A stretch of DNA of 64,000 bases from Paraspadella gotoi. Taxonomy: Eukaryota > Chaetognatha. Of the stretch, positions 1 through 14,032 are shown piece by piece. The notes beneath the pieces were generated by a model. That model was given only the letters and a program-made list of their open reading frames with translations, was not told where the DNA came from and did not search any database. The number at the start of each line of letters is the position of its first letter. The first letter of the stretch is position 1. Location of the stretch: positions 1,320,581-1,384,580 of the forward strand of contig JBJCIZ010000239.1 in the NCBI GenBank assembly GCA_051294375.1, in the 5' to 3' direction. The translations under genes were made by a program, and so were the position numbers.

Positions 1-372
1 CTCATAAATTACCGGCGTCGACATCGTTGTTGTTGTTGTCCATTGGGTATCGTCGTTGTCATCGTTGGCGTCTTCGTTGACATTGTCATTGTCGGTATTG
101 TTGTCGTAGTTGTCGGCGTCGTCGCTGTGGGCGTTGACGTTAATAGCGTCAATGTTGCTATCGTTGCTAACGGCACCATTGCGATGTCGTTTTTGTCATT
201 AGAATCGGCGTTGCGCAACGTCGGTGTCGTCATTATGGTTTATGTCATTGTTTATCTTGACATCTTCGTTGTCGTCGGCATAATTAGCGTCTAAGCGTCG
301 TTGTCGTCGTCTTTGCCTTCATCTTCGCTATCGTCGTTCACGTAGTCGTCATCATCAAACAATCGCGTAACT
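1..372. repeat. Degenerate GTY trinucleotide repeat
   Basis: About 370 bases are built almost entirely from gtt/gtc/att triplets with frequent interruptions. Both strands stay open in places and give low-complexity valine/isoleucine or threonine peptides, which I read as a by-product of the repeat and not as a gene. Confidence 0.8.
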
Positions 373-438
373 CTATTCCATTAAACGGCGACAACCAAAG
401 CAGATTTGGTGATCATTATTGTCTCTCTCTCTCTCTCT

Positions 439-638
439 NNNNNNNNNNNNNNNNNNNNNNNNNNNNNNNNNNNNNNNNNNNNNNNNNNNNNNNNNNNNNN
501 NNNNNNNNNNNNNNNNNNNNNNNNNNNNNNNNNNNNNNNNNNNNNNNNNNNNNNNNNNNNNNNNNNNNNNNNNNNNNNNNNNNNNNNNNNNNNNNNNNNN
601 NNNNNNNNNNNNNNNNNNNNNNNNNNNNNNNNNNNNNN
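439..638. other. Assembly gap (200 N)
   Basis: A run of N follows a (CT)n tract and directly precedes an exon of the coiled-coil gene. The upstream part of that exon and its splice acceptor are probably inside the gap. Confidence 0.95.
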
Positions 639-639
639 C

Positions 640-4292
<3,653 letters not shown>

Positions 4293-4305
<13 letters not shown>

Positions 4306-4640
4306 TTGTTGATTGATGATGGATGGGATTTGATGTGATGATTTGTATGATTGATGATTGTGATGTTGATGTGATGATGATGATGATGATGTTGTTGATG
4401 ATTGATGATTAGATGTGTGATGATGATGTGATGATGAATTGATGATTGAGTTGTTGAGTGATTGTGATGATGATGTTGAGTGATGATGTTGTGATGATGT
4501 TGATGATTGATTGATTGATATGATTGATGATGATGATTATGATTGATGATTATGATTGATGATTGATGATGATGATGAATGATGATTGATAGATGATGAT
4601 GATTGATGTATGATGATGATGATTTGATGATAATATGATG
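4293..4640. repeat. Degenerate TGA/TGAT microsatellite
   Basis: About 350 bases of tga, tgat and tgatt units follow directly after the last candidate exon of the coiled-coil gene. The minus strand is open across the repeat and encodes a histidine/isoleucine/serine peptide, which is a repeat translation. Confidence 0.9.
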
Positions 4641-5307
4641 ATATCTCTGCATGAATGTTGATCTCTCTCTTGTACAAAAACTGTCCCAACGAGTTAATTA
4701 TTCCAAAAAAACTCTTAAGTTAAATTGCGGAAAAAAAGGTCATAAAAGGCTTTTAAAAAAATGTTTTGTTCAATTAACGTAATGTGCGGGAACTCATAAG
4801 TCATAACTAAATTTCACTTAGTCAATATTGTTCTACTTTTTTTTTTTTGCATCAGCGTGTACAGTTAAAAAACATCGCTAATCATTGAAAGAGAACGCTC
4901 AGTAAATTTTTAATTTTTTTTTTATAATTTAAAAATTTTCGCCTCGAAATTAATGCAGATCATTTTATACTTTCGCTTGAACTCGTCGAATTGAAAAAAA
5001 AAAACCGGTAATTAAGATCAAAAATTCTTTCGTTTACTATAATCATTTTCGAAATGGTACTTCCAACGACCTTCCAGTATTCTGCCAAATAATAAAACCT
5101 TGTTTTTTCTAAGGCGACTGAAGAGAAAACTAAAAGAATATATAAAAAAAAAAATTAAATTAAATGCCGACTTTAGCACCTGTACTAATATTTGCCAAAT
5201 ATTTTATAAATTGTGTTTAAGGTGTGTCGATTCAGTCCTTTTCTGTTTGATCCTCATTTCGGCTGAAAAAAAAAAATCCGGTCTGAGGATCGAAACCAGT
5301 TTTGGAG

Positions 5308-5325
5308 ACGAACGACGACGACGAA

Positions 5326-5376
<51 letters not shown>
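5308..5376. repeat. (GAC)n microsatellite
   Basis: About 70 bases of almost pure gac trinucleotide. It reads as poly-arginine in one + frame; no gene is inferred. Confidence 0.95.
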
Positions 5377-6445
5377 AGCAACTATTAGCGAGAAAAAAAT
5401 TTCTGGTCTGGGCTACGATATCTGCTAATGCCTACGACGATAAAAATACGACGAAATCGAAATGAACAAATGACAAAAATGTAAAGTGAACAAATCGACA
5501 AATGACAAATGAACAAATGAGCAAAAGTAGAATGTAATAATAATAAAAAAAACAAACATGAAAAAGTTTTTTTTGTTTTTTTGTTTTTGACAGAATGGAT
5601 CGAAACGAACAAAACGAAACGACGGCCTTTTTTTCCCCCCCGTGTCAATTCCCGCTGTCCACACCTACGAATTTTTAAAAGTTCAGAGAGTTCGTTCCCC
5701 TTTTTTTCGTCAAATCCTACGAGCGACAACGAATGCCTTGTCCGTACGTCCGTCCGTACGTCTTTTCTCCCCCCTCTCCCTTGTTAAGTTGAGATCTATT
5801 TCCTAATTGAATTTTCTGCCTCGATCTCCCCTTGTCTGTCACGTTTTTTTTAAGCTCTGTTTCTCTCTCTCTCTCTCTCTGTTTTTTGAGGGGAGCTGCT
5901 GTGTGTCGCAAGATCTCTCTCTCTCTCTCTCTTATCGAAGAACTGAACTAATCGCCTTCGATTTTTATTTTTTTCTCTTTTTCAGGTAAGAGTCGACGAA
6001 ATTAAAGTACGAAACGCAACCAACTCAAAACCGAATCAAAAACAAACAAATTCCATATAAAAAAAAAAAAAAATTTCCCTCATTCGTTTTTATTGAAAAA
6101 TTGGTGTCAACATTCAACGAGGGTCACCAATCGTTGACGCCCGCAAATAAAGAGATCAAACTTTCTGTCGAAAAAATCCTTCGTTGACTTTTTTTTTGTA
6201 GTATTCGAATTACGTCGAATATTTTGGATTGGAAAAAATTTATATATATAATACAATATAATTCAAACTAGGGACAAGTTTTTTTTTATATCCGTGCATT
6301 TCTGTCGCTTTGAAAACTTTAAAGGTTTTCGCTTGCCTTGTTATTGTTGTTCTGTTACTCACTCCAAACACAACTCCATTTTCAAGCTTTTTCGCCTTCA
6401 AATTATAATCGTTCTTGAAATTTGAAATTCTTAAAACGTTCAATT

Positions 6446-6450
<5 letters not shown>

Positions 6451-6489
<39 letters not shown>
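6451..6489. repeat. (CT)n microsatellite
   Basis: 39 bases of ct dinucleotide. Confidence 0.95.
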
Positions 6490-6492
<3 letters not shown>

Positions 6493-7654
6493 GACATTTA
6501 ATCTACAGTTTTCAATGTTGCAAACAAGTTTTGGTTGCACCGATGGAATAAATCTTTAAAATGTCATTAGAATCGTCGTCGTCGTCGTCGTTTTCCATTA
6601 TTAATTAACTTTAACTAAGACGTATTCGGTTTTTCATCGCGGAAAAAAAAAATTTATAGCACAATTTGTACGAACTACTTTGGTTTGTTCTTATTTTTAT
6701 TTCGTTGTGGTTAATGTGTTCTTTTAATTTGAACGCGTCGTGAATCTTGTTATAAAAACAAAATTATGGAGCAGAACATTAAAAAAAAAATATCCACTCG
6801 TTGATCGTCGTGGAACTCATAATCTCATTTGCATAAAGCAGTAACATAAAAACTATATCCTTTCGAACTTCTCGTTTCCGCTCTATCTTCTCAATAATAT
6901 TAATCAAAATTAAATTTGAAATACATTGGTGATTCCCCTGTCCCCACTCAACGGGTCAGGCGGAGACCTCCTAGCAGGCAATGGACATCTGATGCCTCTC
7001 CTGAGCCTGCAGCAACTTGGCACGACTCTTCTCGTGCTGAGCGCCGCCCAAAACGACGGCTGCAAGAGGAGGGAGAGGAGTCTGTATCTCCCGTTTCAAA
7101 ACAGGCCAGAACAGACAACTGCCTGCCTCACCGTCAGGTGAGAAGAGGGCTCTCGGCAGGCCTATCAGGCCAGAGAGATATACGAGTGGCACTTGGCATT
7201 TTTCCGGTCGGATCTTTGCCAGACCCGAACCAATCCCACTCCACCACAATATCCTCTCAGCCCATTACAGGCCAATGAACCGAGCACATCGGTAATGTCC
7301 CTCATTTGCCCGGCCAGGGGGGCCAGCTCATTTTTGAGCTCTTTCTCATCTTATTTTTCTCTAAAAACTTACCTTAGCTATCCCACACAACTTATTCTTC
7401 CATTTCTTATTTCATATTTCATTCTTACTATTAAACAATTCTCACAAACATTTATTTATTACTAACTTATGTTACTTTAGTTTTTTCACTTCTATTCACT
7501 GTTGTACATTGCCAAATGTATTGATCTCTCTCTCTCTCTCTCTCTTTCTTTTTTTCACCAATCTCAAATTCACTCACTCTCCTTCCCTTCCCTCACTTTC
7601 TCCTGTCCTAACATCTGACCACTGTCCTTTACTCAATTTCTTTGTTGGAAACCC

Positions 7655-7677
7655 TTCTCTCTCTTCTCTCTCTCTTT

Positions 7678-7730
<53 letters not shown>

Positions 7731-7760
7731 ATCTCCCTCCTTCTCTCTCTCTCTCTCTAT
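7655..7760. repeat. (CT)n-rich tract
   Basis: Interrupted ct dinucleotide repeat just upstream of the hammerhead-like motif; the 52 kb copy has ga/ct tracts in an equivalent place. Confidence 0.9.
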
Positions 7761-7771
7761 CTTTTTCAATG

Positions 7772-7807
7772 CTGATGAAGACTCGAAAACTAGAGTCGAA
7801 ACTTGTC
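7772..7807 (+). ncRNA. Hammerhead ribozyme-like motif 1
   Basis: CTGATGA (7772-7778) is followed by one A, a 5-bp stem GACTC/GAGTC (7780-7784 with 7793-7797), then GAAAC and TTGTC. Hammerheads of Penelope-like elements and retrozymes combine CUGAUGA, stem II, GAAA and a minimal stem III of ACnnGU type before the cleavage base, and this fits. The deviation is the extra A between CTGATGA and stem II. Stem I is not obvious. Activity is unproven. Confidence 0.5.
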
Positions 7808-8857
7808 CATTAAATAAAATAAATGTTGTTAAAGCGCGAAAAAATTTCGTTTTTCCTTTAATTTGAAATACAAAATTCCTCAACCCTTTTAACAATCACC
7901 GAAAAAAATGAGCAAAACAATTTCTGATCTTTAAACGAATTTTAATTTGTTTATAAACGCTGACACACATTGAGCAGTTGCTCCGCTTCTTGATGAATTG
8001 ACGACGACAACGACAGAGGGTCGTCGATATTTTAGATGGTTCCCATAAGCGAATCAAATATATTCCCATTGTTAAATACGGTAGGAGTATCCTGAACAAG
8101 TCAACGGCTAAATCATTAAATATTAACTAATACTCTCTTAATATTAACCGCAAGTATTACGCCGCCCACAGACGCTCCGTGAGAACGGGCCGTACGGGGA
8201 CAGTTTGCGCAGCTCTCTGTAACTTATCTTCGATCTATGTAAAATTTTATTATATAATTGCTACAACCAATGTACAAACTATTTATTTATTTAATAACAA
8301 ATAGGCTACCTTGCATACTATATAGGAAAAAAGTATATCACATAATTGTTGAAAAATTCATTTATTTGATAAAAAATATACAAAATATGGGCGAAACATT
8401 CTCAATATTTGGTAAGGCATCCCTCGGTATCGACTACTGCCGGTATTTTTCTGGGCATTCTCTCATACAGCGAATTGAGTTATGACGGTGAAATGTTTTT
8501 CCCCCACCAATACCAAAAATAGTAAAAAACTAAATATGATTTTTTTTTGCCATTTTTCACTTGAGGTAGCGATCCTTTTTTGCCTCTAACTCCTAAACGA
8601 TTTGACCTTTGAAAAAGTATAAATAAAGATTCTGAAAAATTTTGATTTTTTAAAAATCGAACAAGTTTTCGAACAGATATCCTTCACTAAAAATGTGAAA
8701 TACTTTTTTTCCTAGATGGTATAACCTATTATACCTTATATAACACAGTAAGACTACAAAATTTAAATCAAGATCTCTCTCCCGTGTGTTTATTAGCCAT
8801 TTTGACCGTGATTTCATGAGCGATGAATGCAAAAATACTTTGTGAAATTATTAAATC

Positions 8858-8930
8858 AATATAAAATTATCCAATCATTTAATAAATAAGCTATCTTTCC
8901 CCTGACTTTGGTAGTTTGAGACCCCCTTCG
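8858..8930 (+). repeat. Dispersed repeat F, copy 1
   Basis: Shares CAATATAAAATTATCC, AATAAATAA and CCCCTGACTTTGG in order with 11530-11615 and, more weakly, 31833-31905. All three are in the same orientation. Function unknown. Confidence 0.55.
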
Positions 8931-9644
8931 CTCTTTTCCATTCGATAAAAAAGATAAAAGCGGGAAAAAGAGACGTGGACCAATGGAGAGTAACCAGTCG
9001 CCCCTGCCAGAGAGGTCGGCCCCAAAGGTCGAGGCTTGGAATGGCCCCGGATGTAAGAGGCCTCAGCCGGTGGGTCGGACCGGAGGGTAAGGAAAAGTAT
9101 TGATTGAAGGGTAAGTGACTTGGGGGGGGGAAAGAAACTCAATAGAGCGCGACTTGATCGAGTGAAAACGGAAGTTAATTTGAAATGGGATCATTATTCA
9201 CTTATTTAAATTCACATTTTTTGTTCTTTTAATTCGATTTACATCCTGAGAAAAAAAAAATAAATTCCGTTCATTGTTTTATCCCACTATATTTCCGTCT
9301 AATTCATTCTCTCTTCATTCGTCCTCCAAATGATGAGAAAATAAAAGAATAGATAATCGGTTATGCAAATCGGTTTTATGCGCGTTTTTTTTTTTTTTTA
9401 AATGATGCGGAATGGAGCGGAGCTTTTTTCTAATGAGGATCGGAATTCGAAAAAGGAAAGTAAAATGAAGAGACAATTGGATGGTTCTTTTACCGTAGTT
9501 TAGTTTTTTTTATATTTTAAAATAATAGAATTAACTTTGTCAAATAAGTTTTTTGGACGAAATTCGTTTCACTAATTTTTTTTTACGTAGGAATTTACGG
9601 CAGATGTTTGGAGGTTGATCTTTCGTGAGTTTTTTCGACGCATC

Positions 9645-9690
9645 CTGATATTTGTGATAATTTGTGATAATTTGTGATAATTTGTATATG
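9645..9690. repeat. 12-bp tandem repeat
   Basis: About four copies of tgataatttgtg in direct repeat. Confidence 0.85.
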
Positions 9691-9767
9691 AAGAAGGATA
9701 ATCATGTTAGGAATTTGTTTATATATTCAAAGACTCGTTTGACTTTATTGGAATTTTTCGACGTTAA

Positions 9768-9866
9768 GGGATCAATGCCTTATAACTGTCGCCTTAAGGA
9801 TCGAACTCGGTTTTTACTTGGATAGAAAGAGTTGACCCAGCCCGTTGAGCCACTCGGCGTTTACCG
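9768..9866 (-). repeat. tRNA-like SINE head
   Basis: On the minus strand GAGTGGCTCAACGGG resembles an A box, and GAGTTCGATCC downstream matches the B box consensus. The spacing is larger than in a normal tRNA and no clear acceptor stem closes it. I take it as a tRNA-derived repeat. Confidence 0.5.
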
Positions 9867-10137
9867 TTTTTTACTATAAAACAATTTAGACTCGTAACTT
9901 ATGATAGCCAAGCATAATTTCGTTTTCCCAACGCGATCAAAAACAAAATTTCTTTTAAATTTTATTTTATTTAAAAAAAAAAATTCAATCCGTTGTTGTC
10001 TTTAAACAAATCTATTTTTTAAACAACTTCTTTTAATTAAAGTCTGCGAAAGAAATTGGACCTCGTTTTCGTCATAAGACATAAGTCTCGCCCAGACCTA
10101 AGAATAAATTATTAGGAATTTAGGATATTAAAATAAT

Positions 10138-10245
10138 TTTCTCTCTTTCCCTCTTCTCTCGCTCTTCTTCTCTCTCTCTCCTCTCTCTCTCCTCTCTCCT
10201 CTCTCTTCTCTTCTCGCACTCTCTCACACTCTCTCTCTCTCTTTT
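10138..10245. repeat. Interrupted CT-rich tract
   Basis: Imperfect ctctct repeat broken by ttctc and ctcct units. Confidence 0.9.
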
Positions 10246-10389
10246 ACCGTAAAAAAAAAACAGTTTTTCCCTCTCAATCCTATCTAAAATTGCGAGAAAT
10301 GCGCTATGCAAATTCAAAGTAAATATTCAACGACGAGAAAATTCGTTTGTTCCCGAATTTTTCTCTCTTTCTCGTCTTCTCTCCCTCCT

Positions 10390-10391
<2 letters not shown>

Positions 10392-10482
<91 letters not shown>
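10392..10482. repeat. (CT)n microsatellite
   Basis: About 90 bases of ct dinucleotide with one cat interruption. Confidence 0.97.
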
Positions 10483-10483
<1 letters not shown>

Positions 10484-10649
10484 ACGACCCTCCCTTGTTT
10501 GTACAACTCTTCAATGGCCTCTGGTGACTAATTAGTCTTGTCTTCTTCTTTCTTGTTGTCTTCTGATATTTTCCTGAAGATTTTTTAACTCTCTCTCCTC
10601 TCTCTCTCTCTCTTCCTCTCTCTCTCTCGTCTCTCTCTCTCTCAATCAG

Positions 10650-10819
10650 CGCCCTCTTCCCCAAACAAGAACGACGTCAAAAACACCAACAACGCCGTCT
10701 TTCCCCCTGGCGCGCTCGGCTCCTCCAACAACCGGCGCCATTCCACCCACGCGGCGTCGCCAACCTCCAGCTTCCTCGATCCCAAAGGACGGATGCCTAG
10801 CGACGAACTTTTAAACTAA
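10650..10819 (+). CDS. Terminal exon, Ser/Asn-rich C-terminus, unknown gene
   Basis: A (CT)n tract leads into the acceptor caatcag at 10649. Reading with two bases completing the previous codon gives about 55 residues, rich in N, S and P, and ending in GRMPSDELLN before TAA 10817-10819. The other two frames are either closed earlier or less protein-like. The incoming phase fits a donor at 4292 in the coiled-coil gene, so this may be that gene's last exon, though such a match occurs by chance one time in three. I recognise no domain. The Rab3-like start lies only 365 bases downstream. Confidence 0.5.
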
Positions 10820-11184
10820 AGACGAAAAAAAACAAAACAAAATGACAACGACGGCCCAATCTTCCTCTTCATCCTCCTCTTCTCCAACGGAACTCCTCAA
10901 ATCTCGTCTAACGACGAACCGGCCCGCACCAACGACGAAGTCGCCGTAGCCAAACGCGCACGACGATAGTCGACGTGCCGTAGCCAACAGCCGCGGACGA
11001 CCTCGCCGTAGCCAACGGCCACGACGAAGATCTTCCTGCCATACGATAGACGACGACGAAGCCTCTTCCGCATCCCCGCCCAGACCACCCCTTCCCAACC
11101 CTCTCCGGACCCGGTCTCGGAATTCCGCGTCTCCCGTCCGCTCTCCATCCCCGCGCAGACGCCGCCCAACATGGCGCCGACGCG
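10820..11184 (+). promoter_or_regulatory. GC-rich 5' region of the Rab3-like gene
   Basis: GC-rich sequence, in contrast to the AT-rich surroundings, fills the space between the upstream stop and the Rab3-like start. It contains three imperfect repeats around the word gccgtagccaa (10940-11025) and a short upstream open frame starting at an ATG near 10840. An ATG at 11171 is out of frame with the Rab start by 14 bases. No TATA box or other core promoter element stands out. Confidence 0.4.
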
Positions 11185-13101
11185 ATGTCCGCCTCCGGAA
11201 ACGAGTTCGATTACCTCTTCAAGATTCTGGTCGTCGGGGACTCGGCCGTCGGGAAGACGTGCTTCCTCTTTCGCTACGCCGACGACGCCTTCACGCCCGC
11301 CTTCGTCTCCACGGTGGATCGATTTTAAAGTCAAGACTGTCGTCAAGAAAGCAAGAGGATCAAGCTTCAGGTTTTCGGGAGAAAGATGGATGTTCTTTTG
11401 TTTTGTTTGTTTTTATTTTATGTTTTGTGTTTTTTTGTTTGTTTTTTTTTGGGAGGGGGATTATTTTCTTTAATATTGGTTGTTTTTTTTTTTTTGTGTT
11501 ATGTTTATAGTTATGAAATTTGTACCACCAATATAAAAATTATCCATTCGCCTCAATAAATAATTTGTCTTGCCTCTGACTTTGGGACAGGCTTTGCTGG
11601 TTTAAGGCCTCCATCACTCATACGAGATAATGACATAGCAGGTCCTGCAACTTTTCTCTCACAGTCTCGTTTATTCACTCCCCAGAGTACCTGGCTTCCC
11701 TATCAATGAATTCAATTTTATTATTTAATTGTTCAATCATTTTTTTTCTTTGTTTTAGTTTTACTTTGGCCTATTTTCGTTGGTCCGGGATTTTTTTTGT
11801 TGTTGTTGTTGTTTTTGTTGTTGTTGTTGTTTCGATATGTTCAATTTTATTTTTTCTACCAAGATGGGAGGCATTCGTCGCCATAGCTTGGTTTTCTAGT
11901 TCCCCGACGTCGTTTTTGCCTTCGATCGGCTGAATTCGGTTCATAAATCATTTCTCTCTTCAGATGATCTTTTTTTTTCTTGTCGAGTTTTCGAAAGATA
12001 ATTTTTTTTCTTCTATTGTTCCTTTTTCTGAAGTCTTTGCCTCATGGCTTAATGATTATGATATATATTATATATACATATTGTCCATCGAGGCGGATAA
12101 AATTCGTTCAATTTAAATTACCTCAATTTACAATAAAAATATATTAACTTAAAAATGTATGAAGATTTGTAACTTATTTTTAACTGATTCTTTAAAGTAA
12201 TAAGTTATAAGTAATAAGTTAACTCGAATTTTTTGGTCTAATTCAAATTATCAATCATAAATCTTTCAATAGAACTGTGTTATCAAAGACAAGAAACAGC
12301 AAAAAATCTTTTACAGTACGATACATTTCAAGTGCACAAATCCGTCAGCGCGGATCGACAATCGCGTCCGGTTTTTACGAGAAAAAAAATCTGGTTTTAA
12401 GACTCGGAACTCTAAGGAATTTGGAAAATGAGGGGAGGAGAAAGAAAAAGGTTAACGAGGTCGTCTTCGTTAAAGTGAATCTTCGTTAAAGTGAATCTTC
12501 GTTAATGACGACTTTTCTTTTTTAATGAATCACTAGTGTTAACAGCTAATTTAACTACTCGCGTATGGAATGAATTAAAGGAAAGTTTGATCCGATCATT
12601 ACCATTTTGTAGCTGTTGGCAAGAACAACAATCTCATTTGCATATTGCGGCGTTCCCAACGGATGATCGTTTTAGACTTTAACTTTTTCTCTCATTTTTT
12701 TTATATTCTAAGACGGCTACGTTTACAACAAAACTTGACATCAGCTGGATTTTGTAAAAATTTGTGAACTTTCCTCTTGGCCCAAAATGACCTGGGGTGA
12801 CATCTAAGACTTTGATTGCGAAAGATGGAATTTTAAATGTATTACCGAAAATTGAAAGAAAATATGGAGAAATATGCCATCACGTGAAACGAAATAACGC
12901 GTTAACACTCAATCTAACAACGCTGCTTAACAGCGTGAGACTGTGAACTAACAGAGAGAGATGTGACCTCTTGTGATCAGTCAATTGTTATTAAAGATTC
13001 GTTTTGGTTTCTTCTCATTCAAGACCTGTTCCTATCAAAATGATTAACGGTGCAGGTAAACCACAAAAATAACCTACAATTAATATTGTCTATTGTCTAT
13101 T

Positions 13102-13147
<46 letters not shown>

Positions 13148-13832
13148 ACTTTAGATACTTTAAATTAAAGTTTAATTCTTCGTCTACACGATCCAGAAAT
13201 TTTTAAACTACATTTTTTTAGTTGCCCCGCGAGTACTTGCGGGGCAACTCTATTAGTCATTTTCGGTCTGTCTGTCGGTCTGTCTATCTGTTGGACTGTA
13301 TGTCCATCCTTCGGTCTGTCCCACTTATGTTAAAAATGAATAAATTCGCCTTTAGTTGGTTGCTCATTTTGTCAAGACAGGAAAAAACCTCAATCTAAGG
13401 GACTGCTAGCCGCCGTCTTAAGGAAATCCTAAAACTATAAGAATAAAAGACTCGATGCAGTTCATGTCATAAAAAAAGGGCTGAAGAAAGTTTTTTAATG
13501 ATGTAATGTCATATCATGTCATATCATGTGATAAAAGAGAAATACACGTGAAAATAAAGTCACTGCTGCGGCAACACNNNNNNNNNNNNNNNNNNNNNNN
13601 NNTGTTAACTCATCATTTTACACACCTAACGACCAGTCCGACGCCGCTGATAACCCAACGTCAGAAAAACCGGGTTTCCTTTTCCAAATAGGAAAACTCT
13701 AAAACTTAGCAAAACACCAGATATACGATTATTTAAAATACAAAAAAAACCGGTCCGAAGGATAACAACGACTTTTTGGATCCTTTCTCCCCCTTCAAGC
13801 GATTAGAACCCCCTGCTGGTTGAGATGAACTT

Positions 13833-13890
<58 letters not shown>

Positions 13891-13985
13891 AATTACATAT
13901 TGTAAATATTCTTGAGAAATAGGTTAGCTTTTAAAGCCCTCAAGGTGCCTAAAGCCCAAGTAATTAATATTGTCTATTGTCTATT

Positions 13986-14032
<47 letters not shown>

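Larger units (their letters stand above)
6925..7850 (+). mobile_element. Element with hammerhead-like 3' end, copy 1
   Basis: Three pieces link this stretch to other copies. The words around 7190-7260 (cacttggcatttttccggtc and onwards) resemble 16178-16280. The words at 7600-7650 (catctgaccactgtcc, ttctttgttggaaac) are found inverted at 52157-52200. The 3' end carries the CTGATGA...GAAAC motif also seen at 15950, 16883 and 52066. A 120-codon open frame at 6916-7278 lies inside the element and has no recognisable domain. I see no transposase or reverse transcriptase, so this looks like a non-autonomous element. The left boundary is not defined. Confidence 0.5.
4306..10649. other. Intergenic or intron, repeats only
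   Basis: Beyond the separately listed repeats I see no exon I can support. If the donor at 4292 is used, the whole stretch is one 6.4 kb intron of the coiled-coil gene, because its phase fits the acceptor at 10649. Confidence 0.5.

Noticed and set aside
1-372. CRISPR-like or satellite array at the window start
   Set aside because: No fixed-length repeat and spacer structure; it is a degenerate trinucleotide tract in a eukaryotic genome.
10897-11346. 149-codon minus-strand open frame opposite Rab3-like exon 1
   Set aside because: Shadow of GC-rich coding and 5' sequence on the + strand, where the Rab reading is certain.
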